Positions 1 through 8,667 of a stretch of DNA of 64,000 nucleotides are shown here, piece by piece (positions within the stretch are counted from its first letter, which is position 1; each line of letters starts with the position of its first letter). Origin of the DNA: JAWLHU01 sp049325315 (GTDB lineage: Bacteria; Bacillota; Sulfobacillia; Symbiobacteriales; Symbiobacteriaceae); contig JBMONB010000074.1 in assembly GCA_049325315.1 (NCBI GenBank), forward strand, positions 1 through 64,000. The letters are read 5' to 3'. Made by a program: the position numbers and the translations under genes. The notes beneath the pieces were generated by a model. The model saw only the letters and a program-made list of their open reading frames with translations. It did no database searches and was not told where the DNA came from.

Positions 1-33
1 ACGACTACAACCACCACCGCTACCAATGGGAAA

Positions 34-70
34 GAAAAAAGATGGCCCCTGTGGAATACAGGAGCCACCT
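34..70 (-). terminator. Intrinsic terminator of the pdh operon
   Basis: On the minus strand a GGC-CCTGT type stem with a short loop (about 45-68) is followed by a T-rich run (plus-strand A-run near 31-43). It lies about 85 bases beyond the stop codon of the last pdh gene, so it probably ends the four-gene transcript. Confidence 0.6.
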
Positions 71-150
71 TTTGGCTGGATAGAATGCGGACTATTTAAG
101 GTGTCCACAAAGAGGGGCTCAGTTCATCTGCACCCCGGGGCCTTCTTGTT

Positions 151-1569
151 CTACTTCTTGCCCGCCTTCTCGATGGAGTGGAGCAGGGTGTGCGCCGCCT
201 CCAGAATACCCTCCGAGAGGGTCGGGTGGTAGTGCGGGGTCAGCCCCACGTCCTCGACAAGGGCGCCCATCTCAATCGCCAGGGTCATCTCGCCGATCAG
301 CTCGGAGACCTCCGGGCCGCACATCTGCGCACCCAGCAGCACCCCGGTCTTCTTGTCGGCGACCAGCTTCACCAGGCCGTCGGTCTCGCCCATGGTGAGC
401 GCCCGACCGATGGCGGCGAAGTTGTGCCGTGCCACCAGCGTCTCGTAGCCCGCCTCCTGTGCCTGCTTCTCGGTCAGGCCCACGTAGGCGATCTCGGGGT
501 CGGTGAAGATCACGGCGGGCACCGTCTGCCAGTCGGAGTGAGACGGCTGGCCGGCGATCGCCTCCGCCGCCACCCGGCCCTGGGCGCTGGCCTTGTGGGC
601 CAGCATGATTGGGGAGCAGACATCGCCGATGGCGTAGATATGGGCCACGTTGGTCTTCTGCTGCGAGTCCACCGGAATGAAGCCCTTCTCGTCGACCTTC
701 ACGCCGGCGTTCTCGAGCTCCAGCCCGTCGGTGTAGGGCCGGCGGCCAACCGCTACCAGGACCTTGTCCGCCTCGATCTCGTGGGTCTTGCCCTCGGCGT
801 CCTCCACCTTGACCTTGCCGTTCTGCAGGCCGCCGGAGGCCTTCGCCTTCAGCATCACGGCCACGTTCTGGCGGCGGAGCTTGCGCATCAGCACCGTGAT
901 CAGGTCGGGGTCGGTGCCGGGCAGCAGCTGGTCGGTCGCCTCGACGATCGTCACGCTGGAGCCCAGCTTGGCGTACGCCTGGCCCAGCTCCACGCCGATA
1001 TAGCCACCGCCGACCACCACCAGGCGCTTCGGCACCTCAGCAAAGGCCAGGGCGCCCCGGGCATCGACCACGTTCTCCCCATCGAGCGGGAAGAATTTCG
1101 GATCGATGGCCACCGAGCCGGTGGCGATAATCGCGTGCTTAAAGGTGTAGGCTGCGTTGCCGCCCTCATTCAGGTTGACGGCGATGGAGCGGTCGTCCAC
1201 GAAGGAGGCCTTACCCCGCACCACCTCCACCTGGCCCGCCTTCATGAGCGAGGCGACGCCGGTGGTCAGCCGCTTGATCACCTTGTTCTGCTTCCACTCC
1301 TGGGTCTTGGCAAAGTCGACCTCCACGGAGCCGTTCACCTTCAGGCCCCGGTCCTCCGACTCCTTCACATTGTGGAGCAGGTCGCCCACCGAAATGAGCG
1401 CCTTCGACGGAATGCACCCGTGGTTCAGGCAGGTGCCGCCCAGCTCCTCGTTCTCGATCAGCGTGACGTCGAAGCCCAGCTGTGCCGCCCGCTGCGCAGC
1501 AATGTAGCCGCCCGGGCCGCCGCCGATAATCACGACGTCGGTGCCGATCTTAATTGAGCCCATTACCAT
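151..1569 (-). CDS. lpdA: Dihydrolipoyl dehydrogenase (E3 of pyruvate dehydrogenase)
   Basis: This 472-residue flavoprotein reoxidises dihydrolipoamide on the E2 subunit with NAD+. The FAD dinucleotide motif GGGPGG lies at residues 16-21. The redox-active disulphide is C47 and C52 in GGTCLNHGCIPSK. A second nucleotide-binding GGGYIG lies mid-protein, and the C-terminal HYHPTLSE carries the catalytic His-Glu pair. Length is normal for the family. The ATG overlaps the E2 stop region and has a GGAGG at good spacing inside the E2 3' end, so translation is probably coupled. It is the last gene of the pdh operon. It could also serve other 2-oxo acid complexes. Confidence 0.97.
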   Translation of the reverse strand: MVMGSIKIGTDVVIIGGGPGGYIAAQRAAQLGFDVTLIENEELGGTCLNHGCIPSKALISVGDLLHNVKESEDRGLKVNGSVEVDFAKTQEWKQNKVIKRLTTGVASLMKAGQVEVVRGKASFVDDRSIAVNLNEGGNAAYTFKHAIIATGSVAIDPKFFPLDGENVVDARGALAFAEVPKRLVVVGGGYIGVELGQAYAKLGSSVTIVEATDQLLPGTDPDLITVLMRKLRRQNVAVMLKAKASGGLQNGKVKVEDAEGKTHEIEADKVLVAVGRRPYTDGLELENAGVKVDEKGFIPVDSQQKTNVAHIYAIGDVCSPIMLAHKASAQGRVAAEAIAGQPSHSDWQTVPAVIFTDPEIAYVGLTEKQAQEAGYETLVARHNFAAIGRALTMGETDGLVKLVADKKTGVLLGAQMCGPEVSELIGEMTLAIEMGALVEDVGLTPHYHPTLSEGILEAAHTLLHSIEKAGKK

Positions 1570-1570
1570 G

Positions 1571-2917
1571 CTACATCGCCTCCATCATGAGCAGCGTCGG
1601 GTTGCTCAGCAGCTCGACGAGGCGGTTCATGAACCGGGTCGCGAGGCCGCCGTCAATCAGCCGGTGGTCGAAGGAGAGCGCCAGGTAGGCCATCTTGCGC
1701 ACGACGATCTCGCCGTCGCGCACCACGGGCCGGTCCTGGGTCGTCCCCACGCCGAGGATCGCCACCTCGGGGTGGTTGATCACCGGGGTGAAGAAGAGCC
1801 CGCCAATGGAGCCCTGGTTGGAGATTGAGAAGGTGGAGCCCCGCAGCTCGTCGGGCCCCAGCTTGCCGTTCCGGCCCCGCTCGATCAGGTCGTTCATCTC
1901 GGCGGCGATGGTGAAGACCGACTTCTTGTCCGCGTCCTTGATTACCGGCACCAGCAGGCCCGCCTCGGTGTCGAGAGCGAAGCCAATGTGGTAGGACTTT
2001 CGAAGCACGATCTCCTGCTTCTCGTCGTCGATCATGGCGTTCAGGTAAGGGAACTCCTTCAGCGCCGTGGTGATCGCCTTGATGATAAAGGGCATATAAG
2101 AGAGCTTGACACCCTTCTTGGCGGCCAGCTCCTTCGCCTTCTCCCGGAAGGCGACCAGTTCGGTCATGTCGACCTCGTCGACCGAGGTCACATGCGGAGC
2201 GGTGTGCTTCGACTTGACCATGCGGTCGGAGATCACCTTGCGAATCCCCTTCAGCGGAATCCGCTCATCGGCAGCGGTAACGCCGTAGAGCGCCCCAGCC
2301 GGCTTATCCACCGGAATGCCAGCGGCCTTGGCCTGGTCGGCCGGGGTGGCCGGGGCGGCTTCGGCAGGGGCGGCGGGCTGGGCGGCTGCCGGGGCGGCGG
2401 TCTTGCCCTCGGCGAAGGCCACCAGGTCCTCGTTGGTCACCCGCCCGGCGGGTCCGGTGCCCGGCACCTGGTTAATGTCGACCCCCATCTCCCGGGCCCG
2501 CCGCCGGGTGGCCGGAGCGGCCAGGGCACGCCCGCCCGGCGCAGCAACAGCGGCGGGAGCGGCCGCAGGGGCGGGAGCGCCAGACTTCAGATCAGCGGTC
2601 GCCTTGGGCGCAGCCCCACCCGGGGCCGCAGAGGCGACAGCCGCCTCCGCCTCCTGCTCCGTGGGCACCGTGCCCTCGGTGCCGTCATCAAAGACAACCA
2701 CCACGCTGTGCACATGGAGGATATCCCCCGGCTTGCCCAACAGCTTCACAACCTTGCCGGTAACCGGCGAGGTAATCTCCACCGCCGCCTTGTCGGTCTG
2801 GACCTCCATGAGCGGCTGGTCCTCGCGCACATAGTCGCCCTCGTTGACCATCCACTTCAATAGCTCTGCCTCGTGCAGGCCTTCGCCCACATCCGGCAGC
2901 TTGAACTCAAATGCCAT
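1571..2917 (-). CDS. pdhC: Dihydrolipoamide acyltransferase (E2 of pyruvate dehydrogenase)
   Basis: This 448-residue protein is the core of the 2-oxo acid dehydrogenase complex. It has one N-terminal lipoyl domain with the lipoylated lysine K43 (QTDKA), then an Ala/Pro-rich linker. A peripheral-subunit-binding domain (about residues 130-168, ATRRRAREMGVD) and a second Ala/Pro linker follow. The C-terminal catalytic acyltransferase domain carries the active-site SFDHRLIDGG near residue 420. The linkers are typical swinging arms. The start is supported by GGAGGA just upstream. Substrate (pyruvate rather than branched-chain acids) is inferred from the E1 pair and operon order, so a branched-chain complex cannot be fully excluded. 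Confidence 0.95.
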   Translation of the reverse strand: MAFEFKLPDVGEGLHEAELLKWMVNEGDYVREDQPLMEVQTDKAAVEITSPVTGKVVKLLGKPGDILHVHSVVVVFDDGTEGTVPTEQEAEAAVASAAPGGAAPKATADLKSGAPAPAAAPAAVAAPGGRALAAPATRRRAREMGVDINQVPGTGPAGRVTNEDLVAFAEGKTAAPAAAQPAAPAEAAPATPADQAKAAGIPVDKPAGALYGVTAADERIPLKGIRKVISDRMVKSKHTAPHVTSVDEVDMTELVAFREKAKELAAKKGVKLSYMPFIIKAITTALKEFPYLNAMIDDEKQEIVLRKSYHIGFALDTEAGLLVPVIKDADKKSVFTIAAEMNDLIERGRNGKLGPDELRGSTFSISNQGSIGGLFFTPVINHPEVAILGVGTTQDRPVVRDGEIVVRKMAYLALSFDHRLIDGGLATRFMNRLVELLSNPTLLMMEAM

Positions 2918-2974
2918 GATTCCTCCTGCTCCTCTCGATGCAGCGTCCGGGTTAGTCTTCCCCGCGGCTGCAGG

Positions 2975-3955
2975 CTAGTACGTCTTGACGGCGGTAATGG
3001 CCTCCAGGACCCGCCCCGTGTCCGGGATATAGAGGTCCTCGGAGAGCAGGTAGGGCATGGGCACATCGAAGCCCGTCACCCGGGCGACCGGCGCCTCCAG
3101 GTACTCCAGGGCGTGGTCGTTGATCAGGGCGATCAGCTCGCTGTGGAAGCCGCCCGTCTTCGGCGCCTCGGTCAGCACCACCGCCCGGCCCGTCTTCTTC
3201 ACCGAGCCGATGATCGTCTCAAGGTCCAGCGGGTTGAGCGAGCGCAGATCGACCACCTCGGCCTCCCAGCCGTGCTCGGCCGCCGCCTTCTCCGCGGCGT
3301 CGAGGGCGGTGTGGACATGGACGCCGTAGGTGAGAATCGTCAGGTCCTTGCCCTCTCGGGCAATCGCCGCCTTGCCGATGGGTACGGTGTAGTACTCCTC
3401 GGGCACCTCGGCGCGGAAGGCCCGGTAGAGCCGCTTCGGCTCGAAGTACATCACGGGGTCGGGATCCTCAATGGCCGCCAGCAGCAGCCCCTTTGCATCG
3501 TAAGGGTTAGAGGGCACAACGATCTTCAGGCCCGGGTTGTTTACATACCAGTTCTCGATCGACTCCGAATGGTGCTCCAGCGCCTTAATGCCGCCGAAAG
3601 ATGGCAGGCGGATCACCATCGGGCAGGAGAAGCGCCCGCGGCTGCGGTGCCGGATCCGGGCGATGTGGTTGACCACATGCTCCTGGGCCGGGGCGAGGAA
3701 GCCGTCGAACTGGATCTCCACCACCGGCTTGAGCCCATAGACCGCCATGCCGATGGCGGCGCCCACGAAGCCGGACTCAGCCAGCGGGGTGTCGATCGCC
3801 CGGTCGGCGCCGAACTCCTGATAGATGCCATCGGTCGCCCGGAAGACACCGCCGTTCACGCCGACGTCCTCACCCAGCACCAGTACGTTGGGATCCTTGC
3901 GCATGGCGACCTTCAGCGCATCGTTGATCGCCTGAATCAGCGTCATCTTAGCCAT
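2975..3955 (-). CDS. pdhB: Pyruvate dehydrogenase E1 component, beta subunit
   Basis: This 326-residue transketolase-type protein is the partner of E1alpha in thiamine-diphosphate-dependent decarboxylation of pyruvate. The beta-subunit features are the N-terminal MTLIQAINDAL, GEDVG, the RATDGIYQEFG stretch and EAPKTGGFHSE in the C-terminal domain. Length is standard (about 325 residues). The ATG overlaps the end of the alpha-subunit gene by 8 bases, which indicates translational coupling and a 1:1 product ratio. A GGGAGGG precedes the start inside the upstream gene. Confidence 0.95.
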   Translation of the reverse strand: MAKMTLIQAINDALKVAMRKDPNVLVLGEDVGVNGGVFRATDGIYQEFGADRAIDTPLAESGFVGAAIGMAVYGLKPVVEIQFDGFLAPAQEHVVNHIARIRHRSRGRFSCPMVIRLPSFGGIKALEHHSESIENWYVNNPGLKIVVPSNPYDAKGLLLAAIEDPDPVMYFEPKRLYRAFRAEVPEEYYTVPIGKAAIAREGKDLTILTYGVHVHTALDAAEKAAAEHGWEAEVVDLRSLNPLDLETIIGSVKKTGRAVVLTEAPKTGGFHSELIALINDHALEYLEAPVARVTGFDVPMPYLLSEDLYIPDTGRVLEAITAVKTY

Positions 3956-5060
3956 GAGCCTTGCCCTCCCCCTTCTTGGCGAGGTAAGCCTTGAGATATT
4001 CCTTCTGCCGCACCAACTCCGGGGTCGGCTTCTCGTAGAGGTAGTCGAACAGGTCGTCCACCGACGGGCGGGCCATCGCCTCCGCCTCGTTGACCGCCGC
4101 CGCCACCTGGTCCTTGGCCCAGTCCCAGAGCGCCTCGTCGTCGGCGTCGGTCCAGAGCCCGTTGGCCGCCAGGTACTTGCGCAGCCGCTCGATTGGGTCC
4201 TTGGCCTGCCACTCGGTCACCTCTTCCTCCGTGCGGTACCGCTTCGGGTCGTCGGAGGTGGTGTGGGGGCCATAGCGGAAGGTTAGCGCCTCGATCAGGG
4301 TGGGGCCGCCACCGCTGCGGGCCCGCTCGATCGCCTCATGCATGACGGTGAGCACCGCCAGGATATCCTGACCATCGACCCGCACGCCGGGAATGTCGTA
4401 GGCCAGGGCGCGCTGGGCCAGGGTCTTGGTCTTGAACTGCTTGGAGTTCGGGGTGGAGATGGCGTACTTGTTGTTCTGAATGAACAGGATCGACGCCGTG
4501 TTGTAGACCGCCGCAAAGTTCATCGCTTCGTGGAAGTCGCCCGGGGAGGTGCCGCCGTCGCCGGCGTACCCGACCGTGACGGTGTCCTCGCCCTTGATCT
4601 TGGCCGCCCAGGCAGCGCCCACGGCGTGCACCAACTGCGTGGCGATGGGGATCGAGATCGGGAAGGCGTTAACGCCCTCGGGCGCCCGGCTGCCCATCTC
4701 ATCGCCCATGTAGTAGCGCAGAATGTTGACCGAGGGAACGCCCAGCACATGCATCGCCCCATGGTCGCGGTAGGTCGGGAAGACCCAGTCCTGCCCCTTG
4801 CGCAGCAGGTAGGCCGACCCCACCTGGCAGGCCTCCTGCCCGCTGAAGGGAGCGAAGGTGCCCATGCGACCCTGCCGCTGCAGATTGAGGCAGCGCTGGT
4901 CGAAGGCCCGCAGGTAGACCATGTAGCGGTAAACTTCCTTCAACTGATCCGGGGTCAGGAAGTCCGGCGCGGCCCCGACCAGCGTACCGTCAGGATTCAG
5001 GACATGACGAACCGGGAAAAGCTGTTCCATGTCCAGCTGCTTGGTTGTCTGCAATTCCAA
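3948..5060 (-). CDS. pdhA: Pyruvate dehydrogenase E1 component, alpha subunit
   Basis: This is the thiamine-diphosphate-binding alpha subunit, about 370 residues. The ThDP motif is GYAGDGGTSPGDFHEAMNFA ending in the N-N stretch (FIQNNKYAIS). The phosphorylation-loop-like RYGPHTTSDDP is also visible. An in-frame TTG at 5069 sits directly against the ribosome binding site GAAGGGGG. The TTG at 5060 lies 9 bases from it and is the more likely start; an ATG at 5030 has no binding site. It is the first gene of the pdh operon, about 170 bases downstream of a good sigma-A promoter. Confidence 0.94.
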   Translation of the reverse strand: MELQTTKQLDMEQLFPVRHVLNPDGTLVGAAPDFLTPDQLKEVYRYMVYLRAFDQRCLNLQRQGRMGTFAPFSGQEACQVGSAYLLRKGQDWVFPTYRDHGAMHVLGVPSVNILRYYMGDEMGSRAPEGVNAFPISIPIATQLVHAVGAAWAAKIKGEDTVTVGYAGDGGTSPGDFHEAMNFAAVYNTASILFIQNNKYAISTPNSKQFKTKTLAQRALAYDIPGVRVDGQDILAVLTVMHEAIERARSGGGPTLIEALTFRYGPHTTSDDPKRYRTEEEVTEWQAKDPIERLRKYLAANGLWTDADDEALWDWAKDQVAAAVNEAEAMARPSVDDLFDYLYEKPTPELVRQKEYLKAYLAKKGEGKAHG

Positions 5061-5078
5061 TGAAAGCAACCCCCTTCA

Positions 5079-5122
5079 TCTGATCGGACCGTTCAGATCA
5101 AACTGTTCTGATCAAAACCGAA
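5079..5122. repeat. Short direct repeats in the pdh leader, possible operator
   Basis: GTTCAGATCAAACT (from 5091) and GTTCTGATCAAAAC (from 5105) are 14-base direct repeats with three differences. A third TGATC lies at 5081. They sit between the pdh promoter and the first pdh gene, where a repressor could act on the transcript start region or leader. Function is inferred from position only. Confidence 0.35.
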
Positions 5123-5237
5123 CGTGATTCCAACAATATGGCAACGTGTCGAAATCAATCCAAACTTTGGTGCGAATCCTCAGGAGCGAAGTAGTACTTT
5201 CTGCTCATTTCCTAGATAGCACTTTTGTGTTAGCTCT

Positions 5238-5266
5238 ATTGTAATTCGCCGTCATCTGATGGTCAA
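5238..5266 (-). promoter_or_regulatory. Sigma-A promoter of the pdh operon
   Basis: The minus strand reads TTGACC (5266-5261), a 17-base spacer, then TACAAT (5243-5238). This gives a leader of roughly 170 bases before pdhA. The intergenic stretch 5070-5497 is clearly richer in A/T than its neighbours and carries divergent promoters; no gene was seen in it. Confidence 0.65.
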
Positions 5267-5300
5267 CAGGAACCGTTTTATGCAATTCGCCGGAAATCGG

Positions 5301-5329
5301 TTGACGGATTTTGAGGAACCGCCTATAAT
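5301..5329 (+). promoter_or_regulatory. Sigma-A promoter upstream of the ArsR-type regulator
   Basis: TTGACG (5301-5306), a 17-base spacer and a perfect TATAAT (5324-5329) point towards the ArsR-type gene. A second, weaker candidate begins with TTGACA at 5410-5415 and has a poorly placed GATAAT. The leader from the first promoter would be about 160 bases. Confidence 0.65.
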
Positions 5330-5497
5330 ATGGACCATTTTTTCGAGTCAGCGATACGGCGAATAGAGTCGCACGACAGAAAAAGTTCTTCGACATTGTT
5401 CGACGCCGATTGACAAACGAGCAAATCTTTGCGATGATAATTGCAACGGGTGATAAATTTCTATTTAAGGTTTTTCGGAGCCTTAGGAGGCGTGATC

Positions 5498-5824
5498 ATG
5501 GAACAGGACCGTCGGATTTATGAACTCCAAGCTCGCCTGTGTCAGGTACTGGCTAGCCCGAAGCGTCTGGAGATCCTCTATACGCTCAAGGATTCGGAGA
5601 TGACGGCGGGCGATTTGGCCAAGGCCGTCGATGTGACCATGCCGAACCTCTCCCAGCACCTCTCGCTGATGAAGCAGCACGGCCTGGTCGAGTCCCGGAA
5701 GGAAGGCCTCAATATGTATTACCGGGTGGCATCTGACCAGATTCTCGACACCCTGGCCTCGGTTCGCCGGGTTCTTGCCGAGCAGCTTACCCGCCAGTCC
5801 GTCCTCCTCGATCAGGTCAAGTAA
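5498..5824 (+). CDS. ArsR-family winged-helix transcriptional regulator
   Basis: This 108-residue DNA-binding protein has the ArsR layout: ASPKRLEILYTL, then a helix-turn-helix with AGDLAKAVDVTMPNLSQHLS and a wing ending RKEGLNMYYRV. No typical CxC metal-site motif is present, so the signal is not an obvious alpha3-type metal. The ATG at 5498 has GGAGG 7 bases upstream; the longer in-frame extension to 5441 lacks this support. It is divergent from the pdh operon and closely resembles the second ArsR-type protein at 32527, suggesting paralogues. The target is unknown; the neighbouring pdh operon is one possibility. Confidence 0.88.
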   Translation: MEQDRRIYELQARLCQVLASPKRLEILYTLKDSEMTAGDLAKAVDVTMPNLSQHLSLMKQHGLVESRKEGLNMYYRVASDQILDTLASVRRVLAEQLTRQSVLLDQVK

Positions 5825-5837
5825 GGATCGCACGTAC

Positions 5838-5876
5838 CAACAGCCCCCTGCCATGAGCGGCAGGGGGCTGTTTTTC
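5838..5876 (+). terminator. Intrinsic terminator after the ArsR-type gene
   Basis: CAGCCCCCTGCC pairs with GGCAGGGGGCTG around a short loop and is followed by TTTTT. It separates the ArsR-type gene from the HD-GYP gene. Confidence 0.9.
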
Positions 5877-5910
5877 TGTTTTCCGCCGGAATGCGCACGA
5901 AATTCCTACC

Positions 5911-5940
5911 TTGACCTCCTCGATAGAGTCATTATATACT
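5911..5940 (+). promoter_or_regulatory. Sigma-A promoter of the HD-GYP/GGDEF pair
   Basis: TTGACC (5911-5916), an 18-base spacer and TATACT (5935-5940) lie about 75 bases upstream of the HD-GYP start and downstream of the preceding terminator. Confidence 0.6.
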
Positions 5941-6014
5941 TGCTTTGGATACATTTGGATGTAATGTCTTTGTATCCCATACAGGTGAGAACGCTGGCGC
6001 AAGGGGGAAGCACC

Positions 6015-7364
6015 ATGCGTGATGTCCCGGTCAGAGTGCGGTGGTTTGTCTGGGGGACGGTCCTCTTTGGCAGCGCCTTGCTGGCGATGACCCTGTGGCA
6101 TGCCGAGTGGGCATGGCTGCATGTCATGGCACTGGCGATGGCGGTAGGCCTCAGTTTCATGCGGGTAGACCTGCGACGCTATGACAGCAAGCACAAGGTC
6201 CTGATCAACCTGGACATCGCCATCACCTTCTTTATGATGGCGATGTTCGGTCCGGCCTGGGCGATGTTGACCCTGGTGTTCAGCACCCTCGTTACCGGTG
6301 TAACCGCCCGAACACAGGCCTACAAAATCGCCTTTAATATTGGAACGCTCATGATTTCGAGTTGGATCTCAGCAGAGCTCGTCTACCGGGCTCACCTCCC
6401 CTTCCCTTGGGGACTGGTCCTGGCGGCGACCGGCTACTTCCTGGTCAACACGACCTGCATCACGCTGGTGATCAGCATGTTAGGTGGGCGCAATCCGCTG
6501 ACGGTCTGGCGCGAGAGCTACGCCTGGCTGGCCGCCCAGCACCTGACGCTTGCTGTGGCCGGTTTCGCCCTGGGGAAATTGGTCGCAAGCGTTGGTTGGT
6601 GGGCGCTGTTGGGCGCTCTGCCACTGCCGATGCTCCACTACACCCTCTGGCTGAACGCCCGGGCCAATGAGCGGCATATCCAGCAACAGGAGGCGCTCTC
6701 CTCCGAGTTGATCACTACCCTGGCGGCGGTGGTCGACGCCCGAGACGCCTACACCTTCGGCCACTCGACCTTTGTCGCCCGCTACAGTGAGGCGATTGCC
6801 GAGCAGATGGGCTACACCAGGGAGCAACTGGCCCGCCTCTACCGGAGCGCCCTGCTGCATGACATCGGCAAGGTTGGAATACCTGAGTCCATCCTCTTCA
6901 AGCCCGGGCGACTGACGGCTGAGGAGTACGAGATCATGAAGCAGCACTCGCTTATCGGCTACCAGATTATTCGTCAGATCCGTTCGCTGCGGGAGGCTGC
7001 CCAGGTGGCGCTGCACCACCACGAGCGCTGGAACGGCTCGGGGTATCCCCACGGCCTGGCGGGCGAGAAGGTCGACCTGGACAGCAGGATTGTCGGGGTG
7101 GCCGACTCGTTGGAGACGATGCTCTCTGACCGCCCCTACCGCAGCGGAATCAGCCTCGACGAGGCGTTGGCGGAGATTGACCGGTGCTGTGGAACGCTCT
7201 TCGACCCGGCAGTGGTCGCGGCGCTGCACAAGGTGGTGGAAGTGAAGGGCCGTGCCTTCTTCGTGAACTCCGCGAAGGTGGTGCAGCGCAATCACTCCAC
7301 CCTCTGGCCCTGGAGCCCGGAAGAGATCACCAAAACGGTCGCCACCGCCTGGAATCAGGCGTGA
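6015..7364 (+). CDS. Membrane-bound HD-GYP domain protein, probable cyclic-di-GMP phosphodiesterase
   Basis: About the first 210 of 449 residues are hydrophobic, with six or more likely membrane segments. A complete HD-GYP domain follows. HDIGKVGIPESI is the HD motif and HHERWNGSGYP is the HHE...GYP signature, so hydrolysis of cyclic-di-GMP is expected. The start at 6015 has AAGGGGG 7 bases upstream; longer in-frame extensions reach back into the ArsR-type gene and lack a binding site. The next gene encodes a GGDEF protein 20 bases away, so synthesis and breakdown of the second messenger are probably co-expressed. The sensory input is unknown. Confidence 0.9.
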   Translation: MRDVPVRVRWFVWGTVLFGSALLAMTLWHAEWAWLHVMALAMAVGLSFMRVDLRRYDSKHKVLINLDIAITFFMMAMFGPAWAMLTLVFSTLVTGVTARTQAYKIAFNIGTLMISSWISAELVYRAHLPFPWGLVLAATGYFLVNTTCITLVISMLGGRNPLTVWRESYAWLAAQHLTLAVAGFALGKLVASVGWWALLGALPLPMLHYTLWLNARANERHIQQQEALSSELITTLAAVVDARDAYTFGHSTFVARYSEAIAEQMGYTREQLARLYRSALLHDIGKVGIPESILFKPGRLTAEEYEIMKQHSLIGYQIIRQIRSLREAAQVALHHHERWNGSGYPHGLAGEKVDLDSRIVGVADSLETMLSDRPYRSGISLDEALAEIDRCCGTLFDPAVVAALHKVVEVKGRAFFVNSAKVVQRNHSTLWPWSPEEITKTVATAWNQA

Positions 7365-7384
7365 GGCCGGGGAGGTGCCTGAAC

Positions 7385-8602
7385 ATGCTCAAGCGACATC
7401 CAATCGGAGCGCTCCTGTTCGTCTGGACCTGTGACCTGGTCGGAGTGGCCATCACAATCCTGGCGCTCCGCTCAGTCCCAGAACTCTCCCCGGGAGACTG
7501 GGTCTCTGTGGTGCTCTGGACCCTGGTGCTCTGCGTGGCACACCTGGGTGGCTTCAAGTTTGTGGACTCCGGGGTGGTGGCCGGCTGGTATGCGGCGATC
7601 GATGTGGCCGCTGCTCTGGTTCTTCCCTTTCCGTTCTTCTGCCTCGCCATCTGGGTGCGGTTCGTGGCGACCGTGGTCAAGCGGTACCGCCGGGGCCACC
7701 CGGAGCCCTGGCTGGGCCCGGACTTCAACTCGGCCAATGTGATCATCGACGCGGGAGCCGCCCTCGTGGTCGCCCACCTGCTCACCATGCTCTTCGGCGA
7801 CTCCCCCCTGGCCACCGCCCTGATCCTTCTTGCCACCGCTTTCACCTTCGCGGCGGTTCAGATTCTGCTGACCAGCGCGCTGATCGCGCTGGATGAGCGC
7901 AAACCCTGGCACAAGGCCGGAAGCCTCGACAGTGACGCCATTCTCAGCGATGGCATGATGGTGACCGCCGGCGCCCTGCTGGCCTACATCTACGGCGCAA
8001 ACCCCTACCTGATGTTGATCACCCTTCCGCTGCTCCTCTTCCTACACAAATCGCTGCTGCGCCTCAACGAGGCGAAGCTCGCCTATATCGACGGGAAGAC
8101 CGGCATCTATAACTACCGCTATTTCGACGAGGCTCTCTCGGAGGCATTCCGAAAGGCCACCACCACCCGTCGCCCGCTCGCCCTGATCTTTGGCGACATG
8201 GACCACCTGCGGGATATCAACAACACCCATGGTCACATGGTGGGTGACCTCGCGATTGCGGGGGTCGCCCGGGTGTTCAAGGCGCATTCCGGAAGTGAAG
8301 GGGTCGCCTGTCGCTTCGGCGGTGAGGAGTTTGTCCTCATGCTCCCCGGCTACACCCAGGAGGAGGCGGCCGAGGTGGCCGAGTTGGTGCGCAGGAGCGT
8401 CGCCGCCACCCGGGTGCCCCTGGAACACGGGGGTGAGGTGGGGCTCAGTATAAGCCTGGGGGTGGCTGCCTTTCCCGAGGACGCCGACTGCATGGAAGCG
8501 CTGGTGAAGGCGGCAGATGAGGCTGTCTATAAGGCCAAGCATACCGGGCGCAACCGGGTCTGCAGCTACGAGGCGGAGAAGGTGCTTGCCCTGCAATCCT
8601 GA
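7385..8602 (+). CDS. Membrane-bound GGDEF domain protein, probable diguanylate cyclase
   Basis: Roughly the first 215 of 405 residues form several membrane segments. A GGDEF domain follows with an active-site RFGGEEF and the Mg/GTP-binding FGDMDHLRDINNTHGH. The product-inhibition site RxxD expected just before GGEEF is absent (the stretch reads SGSEGVACRF), so allosteric feedback is probably lost. The ATG at 7385 has GGGGAGG at ideal spacing. The protein has a similar overall plan to the preceding HD-GYP protein, and the two probably form an antagonistic pair. Confidence 0.9.
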   Translation: MLKRHPIGALLFVWTCDLVGVAITILALRSVPELSPGDWVSVVLWTLVLCVAHLGGFKFVDSGVVAGWYAAIDVAAALVLPFPFFCLAIWVRFVATVVKRYRRGHPEPWLGPDFNSANVIIDAGAALVVAHLLTMLFGDSPLATALILLATAFTFAAVQILLTSALIALDERKPWHKAGSLDSDAILSDGMMVTAGALLAYIYGANPYLMLITLPLLLFLHKSLLRLNEAKLAYIDGKTGIYNYRYFDEALSEAFRKATTTRRPLALIFGDMDHLRDINNTHGHMVGDLAIAGVARVFKAHSGSEGVACRFGGEEFVLMLPGYTQEEAAEVAELVRRSVAATRVPLEHGGEVGLSISLGVAAFPEDADCMEALVKAADEAVYKAKHTGRNRVCSYEAEKVLALQS

Positions 8603-8667
8603 GCCAGTAAGGGGGGTGACGCTCGGGTCCCTACCAATCCGGCAAACTGCGAAGGGAGATGATTCAC

